Part shown: in pieces, positions 26,903 through 36,495 of the stretch
Layout: the number at the start of each line of letters is the position of its first letter
Numbering within the stretch: position 1 is the stretch's first letter
Origin: JBBDSU01 sp040904825
GTDB taxonomy: Bacteria; Actinomycetota; Nitriliruptoria; Nitriliruptorales; Nitriliruptoraceae
Length of the DNA stretch: 56,481 nt
Direction: 5' to 3'
NCBI GenBank assembly: GCA_040904825.1
Contig: JBBDSU010000012.1
Span: 1-56,481 of the forward strand
Made by a program: the position numbers and the translations under genes
Notes under the pieces: model-generated
The model's input: the letters and a program-made list of their open reading frames with translations, nothing else
What the model was told of the DNA's origin: nothing
Database searches by the model: none

Positions 26903-28206
26903 GGTCGAGGTTGTCGCTGTCGCACGTAGCGGTCCCAGTCACGCTCGAGTGCTCGTGTGTGCTCGGGTGTCGAGTCGGCAAGCCGCTTGTCGTTGAGACG
27001 TTCCTGAGGAACGGCGGTGTCGCCAAGGCCTTGGGTTATGGCAGTGATCATGGCGAGTTCGGTCGCGTCAAGCCGTTCTGGGGAGATCGCTAGACCATCG
27101 CCCCAGCCGCTGTCAGGGTTCAGCTTCGCTGCCTGCAGGTCCGGTTCGAGTGCAAGGTTGGCAAACACCATCGCTGCAGCAGGGTTGCCAGCGTTGACGG
27201 GAATCCCCAGGTAGTGATGGTCGCCAATGGTGCCCGTGTCGAAGACGAACGGTCGCGCCGTGGCTGGCAGAGTGCCTGCAGCAATGTTGGCCCCGATCCC
27301 CGCCGGCAATTGAGTGAAAGTGAAATCAACCTCGCCGTTGGCGAAGAGGCGATCGAGATCAGCGATGTCACGCGGGTAGGTCTCACCGCCGCGCCACAGC
27401 GATGAGCGCAGTTCGTCCAGGAGATCCCACAGTTTCAAGGCCGCGTCTGTGTACATCGCTTCATCGAATTCGCCTATCCAAGCCGCAGGATCTGACGACA
27501 GTTCGTAGAGCCACTGCTTGACGAATCGGGTGCCGTGGAATGCTGGCGGCGCGGGATAGGTGAATCTGCCCGGGTTGGCGACGATCCAATCGGCAAGCTC
27601 GGCATAATTGCGCGGCAACTGTGCTTCGTCGGTGCGAGCCTCATCGAACACGAACTGGAATTGAGCGCTGCCCCACGGCGACTCCGCGCCGTCCACCGCC
27701 AAGCCACCGTCAAAACGCACCGAAGGGTCCTGCCAATTGACAAGCGCTGCGTTGGGGAGGTCTTCCGCCCAGCCTTCGAGCAGCGCGCTGGCCTGTCGCA
27801 TTGTCGAGAAGTTTTCGCCGTTGATCCAGATCACGTCGATCGCACCATCCGCAGTTCTCCCGGCTTCAAGTTCCGCCAGGACAGCATTGACAGCGTCGAC
27901 GGTGTCGGCAACGGGCACGCGGTTGAGCGTGATCCCGAGTTCAGCGAGTCGTGGGCCGTAGACGCTGTCGACGAACTGGTTGATCTCAGTGCTGCCACCC
28001 CACATGTAGAGGTCGAGCGTGGTCCCTTCGGCAAGCGACAACACCGACTCCCAATCGTGAGGATCAACAAGAGTCTGCGTGGCTTGTGCTGTGTCGCCTC
28101 TGTCAGTGCCGCACGCTGCTCCGAGAAGCATAAGTGCGAGGAATGCGAGGGACAGGACGACTGAGCGAGTTCGGGAAAACGAGTGATTGCGGAACGACGG
28201 GTACAT
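26899..28206 (-). CDS. ABC transporter substrate-binding lipoprotein (YnjB-like)
   Basis: A 435-residue extracellular solute-binding protein. Signal peptide with lipobox LGAAC, then YMWGGSTEINQFVD, DVIWINGENFSTM and ESPWGSAQFQFVFD, features typical of the YnjB family. The ligand is not known. The ATG at 28206 has GAGGTGG upstream. It is the first gene of the overlapping operon binding protein, permease, permease, ATPase, CDP-alcohol transferase, divergent from the sigma factor. Confidence 0.87.
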   Translation of the reverse strand: MYPSFRNHSFSRTRSVVLSLAFLALMLLGAACGTDRGDTAQATQTLVDPHDWESVLSLAEGTTLDLYMWGGSTEINQFVDSVYGPRLAELGITLNRVPVADTVDAVNAVLAELEAGRTADGAIDVIWINGENFSTMRQASALLEGWAEDLPNAALVNWQDPSVRFDGGLAVDGAESPWGSAQFQFVFDEARTDEAQLPRNYAELADWIVANPGRFTYPAPPAFHGTRFVKQWLYELSSDPAAWIGEFDEAMYTDAALKLWDLLDELRSSLWRGGETYPRDIADLDRLFANGEVDFTFTQLPAGIGANIAAGTLPATARPFVFDTGTIGDHHYLGIPVNAGNPAAAMVFANLALEPDLQAAKLNPDSGWGDGLAISPERLDATELAMITAITQGLGDTAVPQERLNDKRLADSTPEHTRALERDWDRYVRQRQPRP

Positions 28207-28390
28207 GCCACCTCGGTTGGCGGTGAGATCTCGGCCGGCAAGGAGATTTCGGTCCGGCGATTTCGGTAGGTCCGGAGGTCGGACCCGTAGTCCGCAACCC
28301 GATCGGTCGTGCGATACTTCCATTGTCGGTGTGTCACATTGTCGATACGAAAGTGTGCCTGCCCACGCGTGCGCAGCGTCACCTGTGCGG

Positions 28391-28412
28391 CGTCGGTGGG
28401 TCGTCGGTGGGT
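28391..28412. repeat. Tandem 11-base duplication in promoter region
   Basis: CGTCGGTGGGT occurs twice in a row, followed by the perfect 10-base palindrome GGGCTAGCCC (28421-28430), in the 239-base divergent region just before the sigma factor gene. The palindrome is a possible operator. Confidence 0.45.
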
Positions 28413-28445
28413 CATGGTGTGGGCTAGCCCAGTACCGTAGTAGTC

Positions 28446-28982
28446 GTGGCTGACCAGCGTGACGACCGATTCCGGGAGCAGGTGCTCCCGGAACTTGAGG
28501 TGCTCTATCGCGTTGCGCGACGACTCACCCGTTCTGATGCGGACGCTGAAGATCTGGTCCAGGATGCGTTGGTCCGTGCGTACCGCGCGTTCGACAGTTT
28601 CGATGGACGCTATCCCAGAGCATGGTTGCTGACCATTGTGCGTAACACGCACATCAACACGCTCCGCAAACGTCGTCCCGACCTGCTCGAAGAGGAGATG
28701 GCGCAGCGGTTGCCTGCTAGAGGGCCTGATGGGCGAATTGACGGAACATCCGAGCGGGCGTTGCACGACGACTTCGACCCCCTCGTACGTGCGGCCCTCT
28801 CAGCACTTTCGGCTCACCATCGTGCTGTCATCGCGCTCGTCGATCTCGATGGCTTGAGCTATCAGGAAGCCGCTGATCTGCTCGATATACCGGTGGGCAC
28901 GGTGATGAGCAGGCTTCATCGGGCCCGGCGCAAAGTGCGGGGCCATCTCGAAGCAGCAGGATTCTCGGAGGTTCACCAGTGA
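28446..28982 (+). CDS. ECF RNA polymerase sigma factor (SigR/RpoE-like)
   Basis: A 178-residue sigma-70 ECF factor: region 2 with DAEDLVQDALVRAYRAF and PRAWLLTIVRNTHIN, region 4 with YQEAADLLDIPVGTVMSRLHRAR. GTG start. Its stop overlaps the start of a zinc anti-sigma gene (GTGA), the classical arrangement for a redox-responsive pair such as SigR/RsrA. Probably controls thiol-oxidative stress genes; the targets are not visible here. Confidence 0.92.
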   Translation: MADQRDDRFREQVLPELEVLYRVARRLTRSDADAEDLVQDALVRAYRAFDSFDGRYPRAWLLTIVRNTHINTLRKRRPDLLEEEMAQRLPARGPDGRIDGTSERALHDDFDPLVRAALSALSAHHRAVIALVDLDGLSYQEAADLLDIPVGTVMSRLHRARRKVRGHLEAAGFSEVHQ

Positions 28983-29272
28983 GACTTCGACGGCGTCCAC
29001 CGTTTCCGCTGCCGCAAGATCCGGATTGTCATGTCGTTGCGGCGGTGCTCCAGGCGTATATCGACGGCGAACTTGGGCCTCAGGACACCGAGGTGGTCGC
29101 CGGTCATCTCGCACTCTGCGAATACTGCGGCATCGAGAAAGACACCGTTGTACGTGTCATCGACGCGATCAAACGTCAGCGACCCGACCTCGATCCCGGC
29201 TTGATTGACCGGCTCACTGAGTTTGCCGACCGCGTTGCTGATGATGACGTGCCTCACAATTCGAGTGACTGA
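28979..29272 (+). CDS. Zinc anti-sigma factor (RsrA-like)
   Basis: A 97-residue protein with C17 and H43-x3-C47-x2-C50, preceded by LQAYIDGE, and RVIDAIKRQRPDLD after the zinc motif. It overlaps the ECF sigma gene by four bases and should hold that sigma inactive until the cysteines oxidise. Two near relatives of it stand alone at 11991 and 21032. Confidence 0.87.
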   Translation: MRLRRRPPFPLPQDPDCHVVAAVLQAYIDGELGPQDTEVVAGHLALCEYCGIEKDTVVRVIDAIKRQRPDLDPGLIDRLTEFADRVADDDVPHNSSD

Positions 29273-29465
29273 TACGAGCTGCTCGGCTGGCTGCCACGGG
29301 TGGCTGTTCGTAGCTGCGTCGTCGATGCCGGACACCTGAGTCGCACCTCGGCGTGTGCATGGCGCTGGACGTCCGGTACGTGGAAGCGAACCCGGTTTCG
29401 AAGGGTTATCTGGAGTAGACTCTCAAAGTTTGTAGCCGTAGCCTCAACTGGCCGAGGGGTGGCGC

Positions 29466-31472
29466 ATGGTTGGACGCAGCGCGCACGTTGCCGGCCACCG
29501 GTTTGCGCGAACCCGGAGGCGCCAGCTGGGCTCGTTGGTGTGGACTCACGCGCTTCGATCCGCCGTCGTGTTCATCTTCGTTGGTGTGGTCTTGCACTTT
29601 GTGGTGCAGGGCATGGTCGAGCGGCAGTTTGGTGACCAGGCTGAATTCCATGCCGTTTTCGTCACTGACACGGTGTTGGAACCGATGTTGCGCGACGCGC
29701 AACAGACGGGCCAGTTGTCAGCGTCGTTCGAGGCGGCATTGGCTGATCAGCTTGCGTCACGAGCGGTCGAGCCCGACGATGCGGTTTACCAAGTGACGAT
29801 CTGGGATCGCGATGGAACCATGCTGGTATCCAGCGCTCCCGGCGTCAGTGATCGCGCCCCTGACGGCTACGAACAACTCGTTGCTCAGGCTCGCAACACT
29901 GGTCCTTTCAGCGTCGACGGCGTAGCTCCGCACCTCCTGGGTGATGCGCCGGTGGCGTCAACCCTGCGCACCTTCGTCCCGGTTGATGTCGGCCATCCAC
30001 TCGTGGCGGAACTCCATCAGGACTGGACGCCGACATTGGCCGCCTCGCGCGAGTTCAGCCGCACACTGGATGTTGGCCTGTTCATAGGACTGCTTCTGCT
30101 GTGGGCATTGTCATTGCCGATCTTGCGGCGTGCTGGTCGTCAATTGCATGCTCATGCCCGGACCGACGACTTGACCGAGCTTCCCAACCGTGTCGCGCTC
30201 GAAGAGCGGCTCGATCATGCACTGCAACGTCTGGGGAGCACTGATGCCTGCGTGGCGATCTTGTTCATCGATCTCGATGGATTCAAAGCGATCAACGACA
30301 CTTACGGCCACGGCGTTGGTGACAGCGTGTTGCACCACGTTGGTGCCGTGCTTCAGCGCAGCACGCGGGCGTCAGACATCGTGGCTCGATTCGCGGGCGA
30401 TGAGTTCGTCGTCATCCTCGAGAACACAGATCCAGTGCTCTCCGAGCAGGCAGCGCGCCGGATACTGGATGACATTCGTCGACCTTTGGAGGACATTGGC
30501 GGACACGGCCTGACCGCCAGTATCGGCATGGCTGTCACCGATGATCCCCAGATCGGTGCCGATGTAATCCTTCGTCACGCTGATGCGGCGATGTACCAGG
30601 TCAAATCCGATGGCGGCGACAACTATTGCGTCTTCAATGATGATCTCCGCGACCGAGTCGCTCGAACCAACCAGATCGAAAAGGACCTGCGCGGGGTTGT
30701 TGATCGGGGCGAATTGCACCTGCAATATCAGCCCTTTATCGACTTGCATCGTGCTGATAACGACATCGTCGCCGTGGAAGCGCTGCTGCGCTGGACCCAC
30801 CCAGAACTAGGTCCGGTCGGTCCGATGGAGTTCATCCCGCTCGCTGAGCGCAACGGCACCATCGAAGAGATCGGCGGGTGGGTCCTGCGCCAAGCTTGTC
30901 ACCAATTGGCTGTCTGGCAGTCCGATCTCGCACCCGATCGACGGTTCGTGGTGCATGTCAATCTGTCCGCTGTACAACTGAACGAGCGTCTCCTCGATGT
31001 CGTTGACACGTGCCTCCGGAACAGCGGTGCGGACGCTGGCCGCCTCGGACTTGAAGTCACCGAGACCGCCATGCTAGAGAGCGGAGACGCGTCGATCACG
31101 ACCCTGCTCGAAGGTCTGCGTGAACGAGGTTGCCATGTTGCTTTGGACGACTTCGGAACTGGCTACTCGTCGCTGTCCCGTCTCCGTGCGATGCCACTTG
31201 ACCTTCTGAAGCTCGACGGTTCGTTCGTGCACAGTCCCGCCGGCGACGGACGTGAGCAGGCCATTCTCGTGACAGTGGTTGCGCTTGCTCGCGACATGAA
31301 GATCGACGTCTTGGCAGAAGGTATTGAGACGCGAGATCAACTCGAGGAAGTCGCCGAGCTCGGTTTCGATTTGGGGCAGGGCTACTACATCGCTCGGCCA
31401 TCATCGGCCGATGACGTGACGCTCTGGCTCGCTTCAGGATTGGCGATACGGGATGCCGCGACGGTCTCGTGA
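29466..31472 (+). CDS. Membrane GGDEF-EAL protein (cyclic di-GMP)
   Basis: A 668-residue protein: two transmembrane helices bracket an extracellular sensory domain (about 45-205), then a GGDEF domain (about 230-395) and an EAL domain (about 405-660). The GGDEF signature is altered to AGDEF, which may weaken cyclase activity. The EAL side keeps VEALLRW and DDFGTGYSSL, so hydrolysis of cyclic di-GMP is plausible. The 193 bases upstream contain no gene that I can support. Confidence 0.9.
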   Translation: MVGRSAHVAGHRFARTRRRQLGSLVWTHALRSAVVFIFVGVVLHFVVQGMVERQFGDQAEFHAVFVTDTVLEPMLRDAQQTGQLSASFEAALADQLASRAVEPDDAVYQVTIWDRDGTMLVSSAPGVSDRAPDGYEQLVAQARNTGPFSVDGVAPHLLGDAPVASTLRTFVPVDVGHPLVAELHQDWTPTLAASREFSRTLDVGLFIGLLLLWALSLPILRRAGRQLHAHARTDDLTELPNRVALEERLDHALQRLGSTDACVAILFIDLDGFKAINDTYGHGVGDSVLHHVGAVLQRSTRASDIVARFAGDEFVVILENTDPVLSEQAARRILDDIRRPLEDIGGHGLTASIGMAVTDDPQIGADVILRHADAAMYQVKSDGGDNYCVFNDDLRDRVARTNQIEKDLRGVVDRGELHLQYQPFIDLHRADNDIVAVEALLRWTHPELGPVGPMEFIPLAERNGTIEEIGGWVLRQACHQLAVWQSDLAPDRRFVVHVNLSAVQLNERLLDVVDTCLRNSGADAGRLGLEVTETAMLESGDASITTLLEGLRERGCHVALDDFGTGYSSLSRLRAMPLDLLKLDGSFVHSPAGDGREQAILVTVVALARDMKIDVLAEGIETRDQLEEVAELGFDLGQGYYIARPSSADDVTLWLASGLAIRDAATVS

Positions 31473-31579
31473 CCGACGTGCGGACGACCGCGCTCACTCG
31501 AATTGCTGAGCCGACTCATCGGACCGATTCGCAGATGGCCGACCCGCGATGAAATGCGGTCACCGTTCGGTGTCGCGGG

Positions 31580-32224
31580 TTAGCCAGGGTCCTGCATGCT
31601 CGCTGACAGCAGTGCGACGACTTCATCGTCGCTGATTTGGGTGAAGTCGTCGTAGAACTCGCCGACGGCACCGAATTGTGATGGCACGTGCACGACGACA
31701 ACTTCGTCAGCCACCGCATTCATGTCGGCGATCGCACGGTCAGAAGCAACGGGCACCGCGATCACAAGCCTTTGCGCGCCGAGCCGGACCAAGATTTCAG
31801 CGGCTGCGCGTGCGGTGAATCCGGTAGCCAGACCATCGTCGACGATGATCACAGCACGACCGTCGACCGGCATGGGGGCGCGCTCACCGCGATAGCGGTG
31901 TACCCGCTCTTCAAGTTCGGCACGCTCACGTCGCGTGACCTTCTCGATTTGTCGGATGGTCGTTGTCGTGGCGGCGACGAGCGCTTCGTTCAGCAGCCTG
32001 ACGCCTCCTTCGCCCAACGCCCCGATACCCAGCTCTGGCTGCCCCGGACAACCCAATTTACGGACTACGAGCACTTCCAATGGGGCGCTGAGCGCGAGAG
32101 CGACCTCGTAGGCGACCGGAACACCGCCACGTGGCAAGCCGACAACGATCGGATCAGTGGGCACGAGGTGACCGAGCAGTGCGCCGAGCTGGCGACCTGC
32201 ATCGCGTCGATCCGTGAATCGCAT
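31580..32224 (-). CDS. Phosphoribosyltransferase domain protein
   Basis: A 214-residue type I phosphoribosyltransferase with the PRPP loop VIIVDDGLATGFTARAA, N-terminal VVGLPRGGVPVAYEVA and VVRKLGCPGQPELGIGA. Such proteins are often found beside stress genes; the base substrate is unknown. It is 58 bases downstream of the baeRF-like gene on the same strand. Confidence 0.88.
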   Translation of the reverse strand: MRFTDRRDAGRQLGALLGHLVPTDPIVVGLPRGGVPVAYEVALALSAPLEVLVVRKLGCPGQPELGIGALGEGGVRLLNEALVAATTTTIRQIEKVTRRERAELEERVHRYRGERAPMPVDGRAVIIVDDGLATGFTARAAAEILVRLGAQRLVIAVPVASDRAIADMNAVADEVVVVHVPSQFGAVGEFYDDFTQISDDEVVALLSASMQDPG

Positions 32225-32282
32225 CGTCGGTCCATCGTTGCCGGGTGCGGGAGCCCGTCATGCAAGGGGCTCCGGTAGCTGA

Positions 32283-33413
32283 TCAGTAGCGGAAGACCGC
32301 AGCGGGCACGGGTGAGCCTGCTGCCTCATCGTCGAGAACAACGTGGATGCTTCCGCTGTTGCGCAAGGTGGCGATCATCGCGTCGTCAAGGAGCGCCTGA
32401 TCCGCTTGTTCTAAGGGCGGCGATGTCGTCGGTGGGGGCAGGAGTAGCACGTCCACGCGCCCTTCGGCCGCTGCCCGTCTGATGTCGCCCAAATCGAAGC
32501 TCGCCAGGCCGGTGCCAGCGGCCTGCCGCGAGCGTTCGATGGCTGCTTGGCGTTCGCTGGCGATACGGGGAGAGAAGACCTGCCAGGCCGCGGCATGCAG
32601 CTCGCTCGGTGACGCCTTGTCAGGTGCGCCTGGGATGTCTGCCACGATCTGTGCCGAGTGGCTCAGTGCGCGAAAGTCGGCGACGAGGTCCTCCACACCC
32701 GCGACGATCATGGGTGCATTCCGACGGGCAAGGACGGGACGGAGCGCTCGGTCGACGGCACGCAGGAAGCGTTGGCGATTGATGCCGGATGTGTCTTTGG
32801 TGCCCCCGTGCCCATGGAAGAACGCAGCGTTGCCGGGGCCAGCTGCCGCTTGGCGTAGTTGGAGCGCGTCTCGTTGTTCGTTGTCCGGCGTCGTTTCGTC
32901 GCTGCTTTCCGGAAGGTCCGGAACCGGGATCTCGCTGATCGACCACTGGTCGGCCTCGAACAGTCGCACGCTGTGCTGACTGAGTGACAACACCAACAGG
33001 TGGCGTTCCGCCAAGTAGAGCTCCGCCAGTGGATGCAGATGAAAACGTTCACCGACGATTGCTCGTTCTGGCACCGAAATTGGCACGTGGAACTGATGGG
33101 ACTGTCCTGCAGCAAGGAACAGCGCCAACCCGTCACTCTTCTGTTGCCAGACCTTGGGGTCCTTGATGAGGGTCGTGGCAGGCCCGAGCAGCTCATCTCG
33201 TTGTGTCGCCCGGAGCTCAAGGCGCTCCAATTCTTCACGCGCATCGTTGAGCAGTGTCTTCAGACGGATGGCCGCCTTGCCGTTGGGTGGCTCGTGCCGG
33301 TCGATCGGCACATAGATCGACACGACAGGCACCTCAACGTCGTGTGACAACAGCACCTCCAAATCTTCCCGTCGGGGAACCGTGAGCGTGAATTCGTCAA
33401 TGCGCTTGCTCAT
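32283..33413 (-). CDS. Bacterial archaeo-eukaryotic release factor (baeRF)-like protein
   Basis: A 376-residue protein with an eRF1-like layout: an N-terminal domain (VSIYVPIDRHEPPNGKAAIRL), a middle domain and a C-terminal part with GRVDVLLLPPP and NSGSIHVVLDD. It contains an FFHGHGG stretch near the middle. The family is thought to act on stalled or hibernating ribosomes; this is known of relatives only by inference. It pairs with the phosphoribosyltransferase gene downstream, a common neighbour. Confidence 0.75.
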   Translation of the reverse strand: MSKRIDEFTLTVPRREDLEVLLSHDVEVPVVSIYVPIDRHEPPNGKAAIRLKTLLNDAREELERLELRATQRDELLGPATTLIKDPKVWQQKSDGLALFLAAGQSHQFHVPISVPERAIVGERFHLHPLAELYLAERHLLVLSLSQHSVRLFEADQWSISEIPVPDLPESSDETTPDNEQRDALQLRQAAAGPGNAAFFHGHGGTKDTSGINRQRFLRAVDRALRPVLARRNAPMIVAGVEDLVADFRALSHSAQIVADIPGAPDKASPSELHAAAWQVFSPRIASERQAAIERSRQAAGTGLASFDLGDIRRAAAEGRVDVLLLPPPTTSPPLEQADQALLDDAMIATLRNSGSIHVVLDDEAAGSPVPAAVFRY

Positions 33414-33647
33414 GCGTGTCGCTTTCGTTCGCTTGGCGGGAGTCTGGGTGGGTTATTTCGAGGAACTCGTTCCTTCCATCGTTGGCTGTCATCGTTGTTG
33501 CGCAGACATCATTTTCGCCGCGCGGTCCGCGACGGACGTTGCACGGCCATCGCTGACGTCCAGCATCAACGCGGGACCGCCATCGGTCAAGGGTCGAACG
33601 TCACCGGTCCGTAGGAAAGCGCGCAGAGTTGCCGCCGGACCCACGGC

Positions 33648-35018
33648 TCAGTCCTGCGCGTAGGACCAGTCCGGCAGTTTGCGGTGGTAGGACGCGTCGT
33701 AGGCGACCTCGCCAGTCGTGTCGTCGAGAAAGTCGATCTTCGGCACGCGCTCGGTGATCGTGGACGGGCACGGTCGGCCGAGGTGTTTCGTGAATTCATC
33801 ATGGAACACCTCAAGCAAACTGCCGACGACAAGCTGCTCACCGGCTGGCAACGCACAGCGCGCTTGGTCAGTGACGCCGGGCAACCGGTCGCGAAGCGCC
33901 GCCAGATGCTGCTCAGTGCCGTCTCCCGCCTCGATGGTGCGCAGCAGGTCGGTGATGGAAGTACACCCGAGTTTGCAAGCGGTGCATTGGCCGCATGATT
34001 CGACCGCCAGAAAGTTCGAAAGTGCGATGGCGATCCCCACGACGCAGTGGCGATGGTCATAGACAATAAAGCCGCCCGAGCCGATAGCAATGCCCGCAGC
34101 TTCCATGTCCTCATAGGTCAGGGGTGTGTCGAGCTGCTCAGGGATGATCACAGGAGCCGAGACGCCGGAGAACACCGCCTTCAGCTCACTGGCGCCAGCG
34201 ATGTCGATGATGAGTTCGCGCAGAGGGGTGCCAAGCGGGAGTTCGAAGACTCCGGGCGTTGCGATGTCGCCGACGACGGTGAACAGCATCGTTCCAGGGG
34301 AATTGGTGGTGCCGGCACGGCGGAAGGCATCGGGACCATCGCCCACAATGAGCGGCAAGTTCGCCAGTGTTTCGACGTTGTTGACGACGGTCGGGTTGGG
34401 GCGAGCGGTGGTGGCGAACAGGCCCTGCTGAAACGGGGGTAGCCATCGTGGCAAGGGAAGATTGCCTTCGATGACTTCGATGAGGGCAGTTTCTTCGCCG
34501 AAGAGGTATTCGTCAGGGCCTTCGATCACTTGGAGCGCATCGGGTGCATCCCATCCCGCATCGACAACGTCGGAGATCGCATCCCGCAGCATCGCAGCCT
34601 GCCCCGACCGTTCCTTGACCGCGATGTAAGCGTGCGCCGCACCGACGGCATGCCTGGCGATGATGGTGCCCTCGATAACGAGGAATGGGTTGTCGGCGAT
34701 GAGGCGCCGGTCCTTGTAGGTGCCTGGTTCTCCTTCCGCGCCATTGACAGCCAGTTGCGGGGCGCATCCAGTTTCGGCAGCCGCCTCGCGCACGGACCGC
34801 CATTTTGTGCCAGTCGGGAACCCAGCGCCGCCGCGCCCCCTCAACTTCGACTGTTCAACCATCCCGACGACATCGTCAGGAGCCATCTCGAGGGCGGTAT
34901 GCAGCCCTCGGCCACCCCCTGCTGCGATGTAGGCATCCAGCGAGGTGAGCGGTGCACTGGGTAGCAGCCGGCTGCCGTCGGCCTTGCCTGCATCGCCGGT
35001 CGCTGGTGTGTCACCCAT
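33648..35018 (-). CDS. Orphan NuoF-like NADH-binding flavoprotein
   Basis: A 456-residue protein with the NuoF domains: FMN/NADH-binding GRGGAGFPTGTKW and NGAEGEPGTYKDR, a SLBB-type segment, and a C-terminal 4Fe-4S site ESCGQCTACKLGCTS. In complex I and in NAD-linked dehydrogenases this subunit takes electrons from NADH. Here no NuoE or other Nuo gene is adjacent, so it must serve an unlinked or different complex. The ATG at 35018 has AAGGGA upstream. Confidence 0.87.
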   Translation of the reverse strand: MGDTPATGDAGKADGSRLLPSAPLTSLDAYIAAGGGRGLHTALEMAPDDVVGMVEQSKLRGRGGAGFPTGTKWRSVREAAAETGCAPQLAVNGAEGEPGTYKDRRLIADNPFLVIEGTIIARHAVGAAHAYIAVKERSGQAAMLRDAISDVVDAGWDAPDALQVIEGPDEYLFGEETALIEVIEGNLPLPRWLPPFQQGLFATTARPNPTVVNNVETLANLPLIVGDGPDAFRRAGTTNSPGTMLFTVVGDIATPGVFELPLGTPLRELIIDIAGASELKAVFSGVSAPVIIPEQLDTPLTYEDMEAAGIAIGSGGFIVYDHRHCVVGIAIALSNFLAVESCGQCTACKLGCTSITDLLRTIEAGDGTEQHLAALRDRLPGVTDQARCALPAGEQLVVGSLLEVFHDEFTKHLGRPCPSTITERVPKIDFLDDTTGEVAYDASYHRKLPDWSYAQD

Positions 35019-35126
35019 AGGTGATCCCTTGTGTCGGATGCCAGATATTGCGGCCAGCCTCACCGTACCGATTCGCGAGATCGGCGAGCCCGCTGACGTG
35101 CGCGGTGGCCATCCAAGTACCGGGTG

Positions 35127-36158
35127 TCAGGTGCGAGGTGACTTCCCGGCGGATTGGCGCGCCTTGCGGGCGAGTTTCTGGCGGTACATCTGCTGGTCAG
35201 CTGCATCAAGGAGGCGCTCGAAGTCGGCGTCACCCGTCGAGGCGGTTGCGATGCCGATGCTGGCGGCGAGTTGATGCGTTTCGAGCTCGGTTGCCAAGCG
35301 TGATGCCAGCGCTAGGGCATCTGCATGGTTGAGGTCTTCACAGATGACCACGAACTCATCACCGCCGACGCGCCCGACGAGATCAGTGGGACGCACGGTT
35401 GAACGCACGACGGTGGCGAGCCGCTTGAGGGCACGGTCACCGGCGAGATGGCCGCCAGCATCGTTGCGCGATTTGAGGTCGTCCATGTCCAGGTAGATCA
35501 TCGACATGGGCCGGTCCCGGTCGACGAGTCGTTGTAGGCGTTGCTGGCCTTCTTCGTAGACACGGCGCGTGTTGGCAACACCGGTCAGGTCGTCAGTTCC
35601 TGCGACGACAGCAATTTCCTGGCGTGCGTCATCGAGTCGTCGGACGGTGCGTGTCCCCGCAAGGTGGAGAATCGTGGCAACGATCAAGACCATGACCAGT
35701 TCTGTGGCGAAGACTCCCCAAGGGACGGGCACGCCGAAGGTGGTCGCGGCCCAGAGCCAGCCAGAAGTGCACCAAGCCACGAGTGCGATGGCCACAACGC
35801 GGTGGTGGATCAGCGCAGCGACAGCCACAGTGATCAATGCCATGCCGGTGCCTGGATACGGCCGTTGCCATTCGATCATGAACAGCAGTGGAATCGAGGC
35901 GCAGGTGAAGGCGAGGGCCGTTACCACAGCCAACGCGTGATGCTCCAGCAAGGGAGCGAGTCGGCTCGACAGGCCGGTGCGGACGATGGCAAGGACAAGG
36001 CCGAAGATGGTCAGCGTCACCGGGATGAGCAAGGAGATGTCGTCTCGGAACGACCAGTAGACGAGTGCCGCGAAGGCCAGGTAGAACGTCGATCCCCACG
36101 ACGCAATGGGTCGGAGCGCGTCAAACGCAACCGGTACTGCGGTGGCAAAGCGTCGCAT
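35127..36158 (-). CDS. Membrane diguanylate cyclase (GGDEF)
   Basis: A 343-residue protein with about six transmembrane helices and a C-terminal GGDEF domain with intact signature VGGDEFVV and DDLTGVANTRR; it should make cyclic di-GMP. Start at the ATG 36158, although the frame runs on to 36257. Upstream lies a 464-base divergent region before the FAD dehydrogenase gene. Confidence 0.87.
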   Translation of the reverse strand: MRRFATAVPVAFDALRPIASWGSTFYLAFAALVYWSFRDDISLLIPVTLTIFGLVLAIVRTGLSSRLAPLLEHHALAVVTALAFTCASIPLLFMIEWQRPYPGTGMALITVAVAALIHHRVVAIALVAWCTSGWLWAATTFGVPVPWGVFATELVMVLIVATILHLAGTRTVRRLDDARQEIAVVAGTDDLTGVANTRRVYEEGQQRLQRLVDRDRPMSMIYLDMDDLKSRNDAGGHLAGDRALKRLATVVRSTVRPTDLVGRVGGDEFVVICEDLNHADALALASRLATELETHQLAASIGIATASTGDADFERLLDAADQQMYRQKLARKARQSAGKSPRT

Positions 36159-36479
36159 CTGAGGTCGCCTTACTCTTCGTCGCTGCGTGAGCGTCGTGCG
36201 ATGGTCCTGGGGGAGCGCTGTGTAACTCTGCCCGCCGATGTTTCGCGCTGGCATCACATTCAGCCACTGTAGGTGATGTCCTTCGGGGGCACTGCCCGAT
36301 GATGGGGCATTCCGGTTCAGACCGCTGCGCCGGCCGATCTACGATGTGCAGAACGCAAGCCGTCGGGGTGCTACCACGCCCTCGGATCGCGCCCACGTAC
36401 ACCGAAGAAACCCGCGGCGCAATGGGTTAGGCCTGGTTGCATTCCGGGTACCGCACGACCCCGAAAAACTGCTAGGTTC

Positions 36480-36495
36480 GATTATCGTTAGAATC
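36480..36495. promoter_or_regulatory. Possible operator/promoter of the catabolic cluster
   Basis: GATTATCGTTAGAATC is an imperfect palindrome (GATTnTnnnnAnAATC) in the 464-base region upstream of the FAD dehydrogenase gene. It contains TAGAAT, one base from the -10 consensus. No convincing -35 box is seen. Inference from position only. Confidence 0.3.
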
